This document shows positions 8,689-17,867 of a stretch of 64,000 nucleotides of DNA, piece by piece. The notes beneath the pieces are model-generated. The model made no database searches. It was given only the letters and a program-made list of their open reading frames with translations, and was not told the DNA's origin. Source of the stretch: CAZJLN01 sp964540765 (GTDB lineage Bacteria; Chloroflexota; Anaerolineae; Anaerolineales; Anaerolineaceae); contig CAZINW010000004.1 in the NCBI GenBank assembly GCA_964540765.1, positions 1 through 64,000 on the forward strand, given 5' to 3'. The first letter of the stretch is position 1. The number at the start of each line of letters is the position of its first letter. Both the position numbers and the translations under genes were made by a program.

Positions 8689-9759
8689 TTGAAATCAGCA
8701 TTGATCACCGGAATAACCGGTCAGGATGGGTCATACTTGGCTGAATTGCTTTTAAGCAAAGGTTATGAGGTGCACGGTCTCATTCGCAGAACCAGCACCT
8801 TTAATACTAAAAGAATTGATCATTTATATCGAGATCCGCATGCCAATGGAGAACCAGTAAAGTTATTTCTCCATTACGGTGATATGGCAGCAACGGACAC
8901 ATTGTTGGATGTCATTTATTCAGTCAAACCCGATGAGATCTATCATTTGGCAGCGCAAAGCCATGTACGTGTGAGCTTTGACATGGCTGAATATACGGGT
9001 GACGTGACAGGGTTGGGCACCACACGAATCCTAGAAGCCATCCGTAAGAGTGGAGCAAAATCCCGATTTTACCAGGCATCCTCCAGCGAGATGTTTGGTG
9101 CAGCCAAACCCCCACAAAATGAAGAAACGCCTTTTGTTCCCCGCAGCCCCTATGCAGCCGCCAAGCTTTATTCCTACTGGATGGCAAAGAATTACCGTGA
9201 GGGCTACAACATGTACACGGTGAACGGGATTCTTTTCAACCATGAGTCTCCCCGCCGGGGTGAAACCTTCGTCACACGTAAAATCACAATGGCAGTGGCG
9301 GCTATCAAAGCTGGTCTTCAAAAGCATCTTTACCTTGGCAACCTGGATTCGAAACGGGACTGGGGTTACGCACCAGAATATTTGGAAGCCATGCATCTCA
9401 TGCTTCAGCAGGAGCAGCCTGATGATTACGTGATTGGCACGGGAGAAGCTCATTCAGTGCGGGAGTTCCTGGACGAAGCCTTTGGATATGCTGACATGGA
9501 CTGGCAGGAATATGTACGCATTGACCCCCGTTATTACCGCCCAACTGAAGTGGATTATTTGATGGCTGATCCAAGTAAGGCTAAATTAAAATTAGGCTGG
9601 GAACCGCGCATCAAATTCCATGAGTTGGTTCGCATCATGGTGGACGCTGACCTTGAATTGGTCGGATTGGAAAAACCAGGAGAAGGTCAGAGGATCATTG
9701 AAGAAAAATTTGGTGGCTGGCATCGTTGGGACTGCCAGGTAGTGTCCATGCAGAAATGA
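8689..9759 (+). CDS. gmd: GDP-mannose 4,6-dehydratase
   Basis: This enzyme converts GDP-mannose to GDP-4-keto-6-deoxymannose, the first step towards GDP-fucose, GDP-rhamnose and related surface sugars. It is an extended short-chain dehydrogenase of 356 residues. It shows the NADP-binding glycine motif G8-I-T-G-Q-D-G14, the active-site SSSEMFG, the Y155-x3-K159 pair and the NHESPRRGETFVTRKI segment typical of this enzyme. Translation starts at TTG 8689, with GGAGG at 8678-8682 six bases upstream. The next enzyme of a fucose pathway is not adjacent, so the final sugar is unknown. The gene appears monocistronic, since a strong valS promoter starts right after it. Confidence 0.95.
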   Translation: MKSALITGITGQDGSYLAELLLSKGYEVHGLIRRTSTFNTKRIDHLYRDPHANGEPVKLFLHYGDMAATDTLLDVIYSVKPDEIYHLAAQSHVRVSFDMAEYTGDVTGLGTTRILEAIRKSGAKSRFYQASSSEMFGAAKPPQNEETPFVPRSPYAAAKLYSYWMAKNYREGYNMYTVNGILFNHESPRRGETFVTRKITMAVAAIKAGLQKHLYLGNLDSKRDWGYAPEYLEAMHLMLQQEQPDDYVIGTGEAHSVREFLDEAFGYADMDWQEYVRIDPRYYRPTEVDYLMADPSKAKLKLGWEPRIKFHELVRIMVDADLELVGLEKPGEGQRIIEEKFGGWHRWDCQVVSMQK

Positions 9760-9768
9760 TCCTATTTT

Positions 9769-9797
9769 TTGACAAACAGGGATGATTTTGTTATAAT
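9769..9797 (+). promoter_or_regulatory. Consensus housekeeping promoter of the valS leader
   Basis: TTGACA at 9769-9774 and TATAAT at 9792-9797 are separated by exactly 17 bases, a perfect sigma-70-type promoter. Transcription should start near 9804 and produce the T-box leader of valS. Confidence 0.9.
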
Positions 9798-9803
9798 CAA
9801 GCC

Positions 9804-10075
9804 TATAAATATCCTGGAATAGTAGACCCAGTAATTCTGACAGAAAAGTTTGCCAAGGCTGAAAGCAGACGAAGAGATTGATGGATTGAAGTCGCCAGGA
9901 AATGTGCTGAAGAAATCCCGGTTGGGAGATTAGACCAGCACGGGGATGCCCGTTACAGCAGAACAGGATATTTTACGTCCTGAGTTGAGTGCATTGGATC
10001 AATTTGATCTGATGAATTGAGGTGGTACCGCGGAAGAAACACACTTTCGTCCTCTTGAGGAAAGTGTGTTTTTTG
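9804..10075 (+). promoter_or_regulatory. T-box riboswitch leader of valS
   Basis: The leader contains the conserved T-box AGGTGGTACCGCGG at 10020-10033, whose TGGT core pairs with the CCA end of uncharged tRNA, followed immediately by an attenuator. The upstream 200 bases can fold into several stems. By gene context the sensed tRNA is tRNA-Val, but I could not assign the specifier codon with confidence. Uncharged tRNA-Val should favour the antiterminator and raise valS expression. Confidence 0.92.
10038..10075 (+). terminator. T-box attenuator terminator before valS
   Basis: AACACACTTTC (10038-10048) pairs with GAAAGTGTGTT (10060-10070) and is followed by a T run to 10074. The 5' arm lies just after the T-box sequence, so terminator and antiterminator exclude each other. 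Confidence 0.92.
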
Positions 10076-10097
10076 TTATTAACAAAGGAGTGAGAAA

Positions 10098-12797
10098 ATG
10101 ACTGAAGACCTACCTAAAACTTATGATTTCCGCGCATATGAAGAAAAACTCTATCGTTGGTGGGAGGAAAGTGGGTATTTTAAACCCAATAATGATCCTG
10201 CCAAAGCGGGTTTTGATCCATCCATTAAACCATTTGTGATCGTCATTCCACCACCAAATGTTACCGGCGAACTTCACCTTGGACATCCACTTTTTATTTC
10301 GATGGAAGATTTAATGATCCGTTACCACCGCATGAAGGGCATTCCGACACTCTGGGTACCCGGGTCTGACCATGCTGGGATCGCAACACAATTGCAGGTT
10401 GAAAAAATGTTGGCGGCGCAAGGCATCAAACGCGAGGATATTGGCAGGGAGGCATTTTTGGAGCACGCGTGGGCATGGAAAAATAAATATGGTGGCATTA
10501 TCACCAAGCAGATCAGGAGGATGGGTGCCTCATGCGATTGGGATCGAGAACGTTTCACCCTGGATGAGGGTCTTTCCACAGCTGTAAGAGAAGCATTTGT
10601 TCGCCTTTATGAAAAAGGATTGATTTACCGTGGACCGCGCATGATCAATTGGTCACCCGGACTGATGACTGCTGTCTCTGATCTGGAAGTGGAATACTCA
10701 GAAGAGCCCGGAAAATTGTATTACTTTAAATACATTCTGGTGGATGGAGCGGACAGATACATCCCTGTGGCAACCACCAGACCGGAAACCATCCTGGGTG
10801 ATACCGCTGTTGCTGTTCATCCAGAAGATGAGCGCTACCGGACTCTGATTGGCAGCAAGGTCATTGTGCCAATCTTAGGCAGGGAAATTCCAGTGATTGC
10901 AGACAGCTATGTTGAAAGAGAATTTGGTACGGGTGCATTGAAAATTACACCAGGGCATGATCCACATGATTATGAGATTGGTGAACGACATAACCTGCCA
11001 GTGATCAATATAATGAACAAAGATGCCACCATCAATGAAAATGGTGGAAAATATAATGGAATGGATCGTTTTGTTTGCCGGCAACAGATTTGGGCGGATA
11101 TGGCAGACGCAGGTTTGGTGATCAAGGAAGAGCCTTACATCTTGAATGTTCCCAGATCGCAACGCGGTGGGGAGGTCATCGAGCCCCTGGTCTCAACCCA
11201 ATGGTTTGTGAAGATTGAACCCCTGGCAAAAGCTGCATTGTCTGCTGTACAGGATGGGCAAATCAAGATCGTCCCTGAAAGATTTACCAAGGTTTACTAT
11301 AACTGGATGGAAAACATCCAGGATTGGTGTATCAGCAGGCAATTATGGTGGGGACACCGTATTCCTGTGTGGTATTGCCATAATTGCGGGCAAATGACAG
11401 TATCCAGAGTTGACATCAATGTTTGCGGTCATTGTGGAAGTGCAAATATTGACCAGGATCAAGATGTTTTGGACACCTGGTTTTCTTCAGCTCTATGGCC
11501 CTTCTCATGCCTGGGTTGGCCTGAAGAAACCCCGGATTACAAGTATTTTTACCCAACATCAGTGCTTGAGACGGGTTATGACATCCTTTTCTTCTGGGTT
11601 GCTCGCATGATCATGGGTGGCATTGAGTTCACGGGTCAGGCGCCATTTAATACAGTTTACCTGCATGGCATGATCAGGGATGACAGGGGTCAAAAAATGA
11701 GCAAAACAAAGAACAATGCGATCGATCCCCTGACGGTCATGGATGAAATGGGCACAGATGCACTGCGGTTTACGTTGTTGGTAGGATCCACACCAGGCAG
11801 TGACATGAATGTTTCTGTAAAAAAGGTGGAGGCAAACCGTAATTTTGCAAACAAAGTATGGAATGTCGGTCGTTTTGTGATCGGATCATTGACGAAGGCA
11901 CCCGAAAGCGCAGAAAATCCACCCGCTTGGACGCTTGCGGATTCATGGATATGGGCAAGAAAACGGCAACTGGTCCGAAGTGTTGAATCTTTATTTCAAG
12001 CGCATCAATACGGGGAAGCTGGGCGTCAAATTTATGAGTTCTTATGGGGTGAGTTTGCTGATTGGTATCTTGAAATATCGAAGATCCAATTGGAAACTGG
12101 TGGAGATCAGGCATATTACACTGCTTATACACTGACAAGAGTATTAGATACAATTTTGAGATTGCTGCATCCGTTCACCCCATATATCACAGAAGCTCTC
12201 TGGGGATATTTAAAGGATTTATGCCGGGGTCGATTTGCTGATTTTGCACCTGAAGGTGGGTGGGAGGAAGCCCTGATCGTGGCAAAATGGCCAGAAGAAG
12301 GAGAGCCTGAAAGCTGGGAGAATGAGAGCATCTCTGAATTTAATCTCATACAGGATGTGGTGAGAGGCATGCGTAACATCCGTTCTGAATATAAAGTGGA
12401 ACCGTCCAGGAAGATCGGAGCGATCCTGCTGCCTGGAGAGAAAACGACTATTATCCGGGGACAGGAGCACACGATCTGCACGCTGGCGGGGATTGATCCT
12501 GGTAAACTGGAAATCACTGATAACCTGCCTCTCTCCCAGGAAGATGTGACTTCTCTGGTAATTAATGGCATTAAAATCTATCTTCCACTTTCGGGTTTGA
12601 TTAACAAAGCCGCGGAATTGGAAAGATTATCCAAAGAATTGAGTGAGGTCAGATCTCAAATCGAATGCCTTGAAAAATTATTGAAGAGCCCGTTTGCAGA
12701 AAAAGCTCCTGTGGATGTGGTAACCAGGGAGTTGGAAAAGCTTTCAAACTATAAGGAGACTGCTGCCAAGATTGAAGAGCAGCTTGGAAACGTCTGA
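10098..12797 (+). CDS. valS: Valyl-tRNA synthetase
   Basis: This cytoplasmic class I aminoacyl-tRNA synthetase (899 residues) charges tRNA-Val. The N-terminal catalytic motif is PPPNVTGELHLGH, with HLGH at 60-63. The second signature is K533-M-S-K-T537, a mild variant of KMSKS. A CP1 editing domain (with TTRPETILGDT) lies between them, and a zinc-ribbon-like CxxC pair is visible near residues 430-450. The C-terminal 65 residues form the coiled-coil arm typical of ValRS. AAAGGAGTGA precedes the ATG. Expression is controlled by the T-box leader. The gene is single in its transcript, with a strong hairpin just after the stop. Confidence 0.97.
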   Translation: MTEDLPKTYDFRAYEEKLYRWWEESGYFKPNNDPAKAGFDPSIKPFVIVIPPPNVTGELHLGHPLFISMEDLMIRYHRMKGIPTLWVPGSDHAGIATQLQVEKMLAAQGIKREDIGREAFLEHAWAWKNKYGGIITKQIRRMGASCDWDRERFTLDEGLSTAVREAFVRLYEKGLIYRGPRMINWSPGLMTAVSDLEVEYSEEPGKLYYFKYILVDGADRYIPVATTRPETILGDTAVAVHPEDERYRTLIGSKVIVPILGREIPVIADSYVEREFGTGALKITPGHDPHDYEIGERHNLPVINIMNKDATINENGGKYNGMDRFVCRQQIWADMADAGLVIKEEPYILNVPRSQRGGEVIEPLVSTQWFVKIEPLAKAALSAVQDGQIKIVPERFTKVYYNWMENIQDWCISRQLWWGHRIPVWYCHNCGQMTVSRVDINVCGHCGSANIDQDQDVLDTWFSSALWPFSCLGWPEETPDYKYFYPTSVLETGYDILFFWVARMIMGGIEFTGQAPFNTVYLHGMIRDDRGQKMSKTKNNAIDPLTVMDEMGTDALRFTLLVGSTPGSDMNVSVKKVEANRNFANKVWNVGRFVIGSLTKAPESAENPPAWTLADSWIWARKRQLVRSVESLFQAHQYGEAGRQIYEFLWGEFADWYLEISKIQLETGGDQAYYTAYTLTRVLDTILRLLHPFTPYITEALWGYLKDLCRGRFADFAPEGGWEEALIVAKWPEEGEPESWENESISEFNLIQDVVRGMRNIRSEYKVEPSRKIGAILLPGEKTTIIRGQEHTICTLAGIDPGKLEITDNLPLSQEDVTSLVINGIKIYLPLSGLINKAAELERLSKELSEVRSQIECLEKLLKSPFAEKAPVDVVTRELEKLSNYKETAAKIEEQLGNV

Positions 12798-12811
12798 ACA
12801 GAAAACGAAAC

Positions 12812-12853
12812 AATAACCAGTGATAAGCCTGATTTTGGATATCACTGGTTATT
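12812..12853. terminator. 14-bp perfect hairpin between convergent genes
   Basis: AATAACCAGTGATA (12812-12825) pairs perfectly with TATCACTGGTTATT (12840-12853) around a 14-base loop. It lies between the convergent ends of valS and the minus-strand gene after it. It probably terminates both, although neither side has a long T run. Confidence 0.7.
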
Positions 12854-12862
12854 AATTTAAGT

Positions 12863-14593
12863 TCAGAAACGTCCGGTACGTGCTTTTTCAAGTTGCATGA
12901 TTCGACGCAGGATAGCTAGTGAGGCGGCATAGGTCGAATCCACACCAAAATAGGATAAAGCACCGGCACCAAGATTTTTTCCTTTTGTCATGGGTGTGTC
13001 GGACGCGTAGTGAAGAATGCCAAGATCAAATGGGAGTCCGTAAAGATTGACGATCTCATTGACGGGATGACGCTTGGGTCTGAAAATCTCATAAATTGCG
13101 GATAGGTAAGGGCCTGCTTCCATTTCAATATCCGTATAGCCTTCCCGGTGGATCACACCCATAATGCGAGCATTCTGCAAAAATGTGCCCATAACGCTGA
13201 CAGCCTTCTGATTGTCAAGAACGGTGCCATAAATAAGGTAAGGTGAAACATCCGCAGGGGAAAACTTGTTTTCAAACAAGTAAGTGTTTTGAGATTGTTC
13301 ATCATGCACGACATTTGGCAGAATCACATCACCGCGAACGCCATTCAGGGTGGCAGCTTTTCCCATAATGTAGATACCGAGGATATGCTGAGTGTTTTCA
13401 GCAAATTTGGTGAGCAGGTTATAGGCTGCCAAACCAAGGGGGTAATCGATATTGAAAATCAGTGCGTCGCTCTTTCTTAAAAAATCCCAATTGTTTCTTC
13501 CTTCCTCACAGGGACCAGGCGAGAGGCGCGGATCGATACTTCCAGGATCCAATTTGGAAAGATCAATGATTTGCGCTTCGATATCAAAAGCATGTTCACT
13601 GGGAATGCGCTTAATCCCAAACCTGTTTTCCTGTTCAAGTTGATCTTTGAGAAATTCAGCCCCGGCGGGTTCGGATTGATATTTTTTCATGACATAATAG
13701 AAAAAATTCTCAGGGCTGGAAGGCACCTGTTGATTTTGGATATCCTTCCATTCGACCAACAAATTGGATTGATGAATATCGTTAATATGTGCGATCAACT
13801 CATTCTTCTTCTTGAGCGCGAAACCGGAAAGGGGGTTGATCAAACTGTGCGTGTTGCTGGATACGAAATAAACAGGGCGGTTTGAGAGGTCAGGGCACTG
13901 GCGCAGGATATTATCCCACCAGGTTTGGGTCGCCCGACGATATTCATTGAGAGAACCGCTGAAAAGCTGCACCTGGAGTTTACATTTGCGTGAAGCAATG
14001 ATCTTCAAAGTAGCATGAAAATTGCTGCCAAGGACTGTTGCAAGTCGTGCAAGGTCATCAACCGATATTTCAAGGTGACCTGAAAGTAAGGAAAACGCCT
14101 CCTTGCTTTGTGGATCAGTTGCATTCAACAAATCTGCCGGGCAGTTTTGCAATAAAGCATTCAGCTTGTTCCATTCGATTTGGAGCGCGGTCAAGGTGGG
14201 TATGACATCATCAATATCGGAGCGGGAGGCGATGTAACAGGCCAAACGGTTGTTTCCATCAAAAAAACAGCGGCGCCTTCTGGCTCTGGCGGCGACTTCA
14301 ATCCAGTTTTCGACGGAGCCCAATCCACTTTGTGCAAATACAGATGCACTCTGACCGAGGATTACTTTCTTCACATGCACAATACACTCCGGCAGCCTTA
14401 AAAGGCTGTAAATGAGCGTGGATACATCCGGCTTTTGATCTTTGGCGCCATGATGCAGCGAGGAGTTCATGCTGGCATGGATTTCTTCGAATGAGCGGAT
14501 CTGCACTTCTGTTGTGGAGCGCAAAAGCGAGTAGATCGTACGCAGATAAAGATCGATTTCTTCAGATGAGCGGATAGGTATTGTTCTTTCCAT
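12863..14593 (-). CDS. Conserved hypothetical protein, DUF6909-like, with a nucleoside-phosphorylase-like C-terminal part
   Basis: This 576-residue soluble protein has no firm function. From memory its C-terminal signature (HYASDTPMTKGKNLGAG) belongs to a domain of unknown function, DUF6909. Residues about 370-540 resemble the purine nucleoside phosphorylase/AMP nucleosidase fold: a G-x-x-GDVILPNVV strand, a VMGTFLQN segment and an I-E-M-E-A-G-P motif like the E-M-E substrate site of that superfamily. The N-terminal half is helical. A ribose-binding or nucleotide-cleaving role is therefore possible but unproven. The gene stands alone, convergent with valS and divergent from rsmI. The start at 14593 is weakly supported. 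Confidence 0.6.
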   Translation of the reverse strand: MERTIPIRSSEEIDLYLRTIYSLLRSTTEVQIRSFEEIHASMNSSLHHGAKDQKPDVSTLIYSLLRLPECIVHVKKVILGQSASVFAQSGLGSVENWIEVAARARRRRCFFDGNNRLACYIASRSDIDDVIPTLTALQIEWNKLNALLQNCPADLLNATDPQSKEAFSLLSGHLEISVDDLARLATVLGSNFHATLKIIASRKCKLQVQLFSGSLNEYRRATQTWWDNILRQCPDLSNRPVYFVSSNTHSLINPLSGFALKKKNELIAHINDIHQSNLLVEWKDIQNQQVPSSPENFFYYVMKKYQSEPAGAEFLKDQLEQENRFGIKRIPSEHAFDIEAQIIDLSKLDPGSIDPRLSPGPCEEGRNNWDFLRKSDALIFNIDYPLGLAAYNLLTKFAENTQHILGIYIMGKAATLNGVRGDVILPNVVHDEQSQNTYLFENKFSPADVSPYLIYGTVLDNQKAVSVMGTFLQNARIMGVIHREGYTDIEMEAGPYLSAIYEIFRPKRHPVNEIVNLYGLPFDLGILHYASDTPMTKGKNLGAGALSYFGVDSTYAASLAILRRIMQLEKARTGRF

Positions 14594-14638
14594 ATTTGTT
14601 CCCTGGATAATGCTAAAAGGATGCGGCCATTGCTACCT

Positions 14639-14656
14639 GTTAGAATTTATTCTAAC
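14639..14656. promoter_or_regulatory. Inverted repeat between divergent genes, candidate operator
   Basis: GTTAGAAT (14639-14646) and ATTCTAAC (14649-14656) form a perfect 8-base inverted repeat with a 2-base centre. It lies in the 191-base gap between the DUF6909-like gene and rsmI, next to AT-rich promoter-like sequence (ATATATAATTTTAG follows). The tight spacing fits a dimeric repressor site better than a terminator. No regulator is identified. Confidence 0.35.
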
Positions 14657-14784
14657 ATATATAATTTTAGTGGTATCCTATATAAAAAACAGTAGATAAA
14701 GAATATGAAAGAAGCCAGTGCTTTAGGAATGCAAGACATTCATCAAATTGATAATTTGCTTTCACAGGGGATTGACTGATCGAT

Positions 14785-15456
14785 ATGCTGTACCTGGTTT
14801 CAACACCCATAGGCAATTTGGGAGATATGAGTTATCGGGCAGTGGAAGTTCTGAACTCAGTTGATTTAATTGCGAGTGAAGATACACGCAAGACCAGCAT
14901 ACTGCTGAAGCATTATGAGATCAGCAAGCCTCAGGTTGCCTATAATAATTTTAATGAAAAACAAGTGTTCCCAAAATTGTTGGCGCGGTTGAAAGAAGGC
15001 GAGAACATTGCATTGGTGACAAACGCAGGAACGCCTGGGATCTCTGATCCGGGCTATTTGTTGATGCACGCAGTTGTTGAAGCCAACCTTCCGATCACTG
15101 CCATTCCAGGAGCCAGCGCTGTGACAATGGCGGTTATCCTGGCAGACCTTCCCTTGCACAGTTTTATTTTTCGAGGTTTCCCACCGCACAAGGAAGGACC
15201 CCGTAAAAGATTTTTACGGGTTGATGAAAATTCCCCGCATACTCTGGTCTTCTATGAAAGCCCATATCGGCTAAAAGCATTTATCCAATCTGCGCTTGAG
15301 GTATTTGGGGATCGACGTGCCATGATCGCCAATGATCTCACAAAGAAATTTGAGACATTGTACCGTGGAAGGCTCTCTGAATTAATTCAGATCATCGAGA
15401 ATGAGGATCCCAGAGGGGAGTACACGCTTGTGATTGAAGGCAAGAGGGATAGCTAA
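14785..15456 (+). CDS. rsmI: 16S rRNA (cytidine-1402-2'-O)-methyltransferase RsmI
   Basis: RsmI uses SAM to methylate the 2'-O of C1402 in the decoding centre of 16S rRNA. The 223-residue protein has the SAM-dependent tetrapyrrole-methylase fold: YLVSTPIGNLGDM at the start, ASEDTRKTS, VTNAGTPGISDPG near residue 80, and FYESPYR. This is the canonical copy; a divergent second copy lies at 21970-22671. ATG 14785 begins directly at the conserved N-terminus. A 24-codon frame (14705-14779) ends 5 bases before it and could be a leader, but it has no recognisable content. The gene's end overlaps the convergent transporter gene by 4 bases. Confidence 0.95.
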   Translation: MLYLVSTPIGNLGDMSYRAVEVLNSVDLIASEDTRKTSILLKHYEISKPQVAYNNFNEKQVFPKLLARLKEGENIALVTNAGTPGISDPGYLLMHAVVEANLPITAIPGASAVTMAVILADLPLHSFIFRGFPPHKEGPRKRFLRVDENSPHTLVFYESPYRLKAFIQSALEVFGDRRAMIANDLTKKFETLYRGRLSELIQIIENEDPRGEYTLVIEGKRDS

Positions 15457-16199
15457 TCTGAAAATTGAAATGGATTTAAATCCTTGCGTTCATCAAAAAT
15501 ATCAACATTTTCTGCTTTCTTTAGTTTGTTGACGATCAGATAGGTCAGCGGAGTCATGATAACTTCGACGCCTACTTTAAAAATGTAATTTGTTACAGTC
15601 AGCGTCCAAAACAGCTCCCAGGGGAAAACCCGGGTGATTGATGCAACCAAAATGAAGATGACAGTATCCAAGAGTTCGCCAACCAGGGTGCTGCTGATGG
15701 TGCGAACCCATAACAATTTTCCGCGACTGAATACCTTGAGTAATGCCATCACAATGGCATTGGAAAAACTCCCGGTTAAATAGCCCAGGATGCTGGCAAT
15801 CACGATTCCTCCGGTATACATTCCGCCAAAAACCTTATCAAAAGCATCCTGACCGATTGTTTGCTGCCATTGTGATTCACCAGGCATTATCCTGATAATC
15901 CAGAATATCAAGGCGCTGAAAGCCAGACAAAGAAATCCAATCCAGATAATGCGTCGTGCTCTTTTAAAGCCGTACACTTCAGTAAGAATGTCTCCAAAAA
16001 TATAGGCGATTGGGAATAATAATGTACCTGCGTCAAAAGCCAGGGGAAGCGAAAACAGAGAAATGCCCCAGTCGATAATTTTCGCTGAAGAAGCAATATT
16101 ACTGATCACCAGCACGAGGACAAAAATGACTGTTACAATATCTGCATATTTAAAGGCATGCCTGGTTTCTTCAGGTGTATGTGAGGATAATTCAGTCAT
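15453..16199 (-). CDS. yhhQ: Queuosine precursor transporter (YhhQ/VUT family)
   Basis: This 248-residue inner-membrane protein has six or more hydrophobic helices and the family signature around residues 60-80 (LFPIAYIFGDILTEVYGFKR). YhhQ proteins import queuosine precursors (preQ0, preQ1 or queuine), so the cell probably salvages a 7-deazaguanine base. That fits the tRNA-guanine transglycosylase-like gene 5 kb away on the same strand. The gene is convergent with rsmI and divergent from rsmE. Which precursor it carries cannot be read from the sequence. Confidence 0.9.
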   Translation of the reverse strand: MTELSSHTPEETRHAFKYADIVTVIFVLVLVISNIASSAKIIDWGISLFSLPLAFDAGTLLFPIAYIFGDILTEVYGFKRARRIIWIGFLCLAFSALIFWIIRIMPGESQWQQTIGQDAFDKVFGGMYTGGIVIASILGYLTGSFSNAIVMALLKVFSRGKLLWVRTISSTLVGELLDTVIFILVASITRVFPWELFWTLTVTNYIFKVGVEVIMTPLTYLIVNKLKKAENVDIFDERKDLNPFQFSD

Positions 16200-16240
16200 T
16201 AAAATGTCTCCAGTCGTAAATTATACACGGAAGTAATGAA

Positions 16241-16981
16241 ATGCATCGATTTTTTATTGATAAGAAATACATCGGTGACGCCCAGGTTTCATTCCCTGAC
16301 GATATCACACACCAGATCCAACATGTCCTGAGACTGCGGGAGGGCGACCAGGTTTTAGTTCTTGATAACACCGGCAGGCAGTATTCGGTTCTAATAAATC
16401 AATTGACAACCAAAAATTTAAAGGGTGAGATCTTGTCATCAAATATGTCTGAGAGCGAATCTCCAATCCAGCTTCACTTATTTATCAGCTTAACCCAACG
16501 CGAAAAATTTGAATGGATCCTGCAAAAATGCACTGAAATTGGTGTGACTGCTTTCCATCCTTTCACCTCATCACGCAGCCTGGTCAAGATATCTTCAGTG
16601 AATTCAGATAAACTCAATCGATGGAGAAAAATCATTAAGGAAGCCGCTGAACAATCTGAACGGGGGATCATTCCGGAACTTTATGAAGTCGAAAGATTTG
16701 AGAGTTTGATAACACAAGTCAGCCCAGAGTTTGAGCCCAAATACCTTGCCTGGGAAGAGGCTCAAGTGAATAATTTGCTTCAACCACCACGCTTGGAAAG
16801 CTCCAAATTCTCAAAAATGGCCCTATTCATTGGTCCAGAAGGGGGATTCGCGAATGATGAGGTAATGATGGCACAGGACCAGGGTTTTCTGATCATCTCT
16901 TTAGGGCGACGCATCTTGCGTGTAGAAACCGCTGCAATAGTTGCTTCTACTTTGGTCTTACATGCTTTTAATGAAATTTAA
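16241..16981 (+). CDS. rsmE: 16S rRNA (uracil-1498-N3)-methyltransferase RsmE
   Basis: RsmE is a SPOUT-class SAM methyltransferase that makes m3U1498 in 16S rRNA. The 246-residue protein has the N-terminal PUA-like part (H-VLRLREGDQV near residue 30). The knotted C-terminal domain shows EKFEWILQKCTEIGV, EQSERG, LFIGPEGGF and LGRRILRVETA, the usual order. The gene has its own short upstream region and is divergent from the transporter gene. No abnormality was seen. Confidence 0.95.
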   Translation: MHRFFIDKKYIGDAQVSFPDDITHQIQHVLRLREGDQVLVLDNTGRQYSVLINQLTTKNLKGEILSSNMSESESPIQLHLFISLTQREKFEWILQKCTEIGVTAFHPFTSSRSLVKISSVNSDKLNRWRKIIKEAAEQSERGIIPELYEVERFESLITQVSPEFEPKYLAWEEAQVNNLLQPPRLESSKFSKMALFIGPEGGFANDEVMMAQDQGFLIISLGRRILRVETAAIVASTLVLHAFNEI

Positions 16982-17049
16982 TCTCCAATGAATTATGATA
17001 AGATAGTATCCAAATTCATTTCCCCGTGTTTATTGATACCAGAATATAA

Positions 17050-17867
17050 ATGGAGAAAAAGCATCCAGTGACCAGATATTTAATCATTCTCAACCCAAGT
17101 GCTGCAAAAGGTGCAGCTTTAAAGAAAAAAACCAACAGTTGAAAGGTTGCTGCAGGATCATTACCTTGGATAACACACTGATTGTCTCCGAAAAGCCGGG
17201 CGATCCTGCTTACCTGGCAAGAGGGGCTTCTGAAAAAGGTTATGATGTCGTCGTTGCAGCGGGGGGAGATGGTACTTCAAATGAGATCACCAATGATCCT
17301 GTGGCGGCGAAATCGGACGGCAAAAAGGTGTTGCTTCTAGGTGTGATCACGGCTGGAAGAGGTAATGATTTTACGGGGAGCATGGGAATTCCAGAAAATC
17401 TGGCTTAGGCAGTCAGGATCATTGCAGCCGGGCATACCATGACCGTAGACGCTGGACAGGTGATTGGTGGTAATTACCCTGAGGGGAAATACTTTGTACC
17501 CCATGCGGGGTACTTTGGGAATGGCATTGGAATAGGCTTTGACACAATTGTTGGTTTTGAAGTAACCAAGCTGCCTTCTTTTCTTTCTGGGATGCCCTTC
17601 TTAATTCATCCTACCAGCAGCCGTCCTGACAAAGAAGAGCGCCAGCAAATCACTGATGAGATCATGTACCAGATTGCCAGGCTATTGCCAGAAGAGTATC
17701 GGGGATACTACTCAGATTTGAACAAAGCAACCACACAATACCTCAAATTTGATCTACCGGATATGGTCTCAGATCAACCTTTTAGGCAAAAGGTTACGAA
17801 CGCGTCCAGCAAGTATCTTCCCACTGCCAAGGATCCGACCACGGAAATCTTTTACCAGCACGATTGA
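17050..17867 (+). pseudogene. Decayed lipid/diacylglycerol kinase (YegS-like) joined to an acyltransferase C-terminal fragment
   Basis: ATG 17050 opens a frame with RYLIILNPSAAKG, the start of diacylglycerol-kinase-type proteins, but it stops at TGA 17140. The sequence continues in another frame with VVVAAGGDGTSNE, the kinase catalytic glycine motif, and GVITAGRGNDF. It is then interrupted by TAG 17406-17408 and resumes in the same frame through VDAGQVIGGNYPEG. From about 17590 the homology changes: EEYRGYYSD and the preceding helix resemble the C-terminus of PlsC-type acyl-glycerophosphate acyltransferases. An internal deletion probably fused two neighbouring lipid genes, which then decayed. 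The last 99 bases overlap the RsmF-like gene on the other strand and are likely read-through. Confidence 0.75.
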
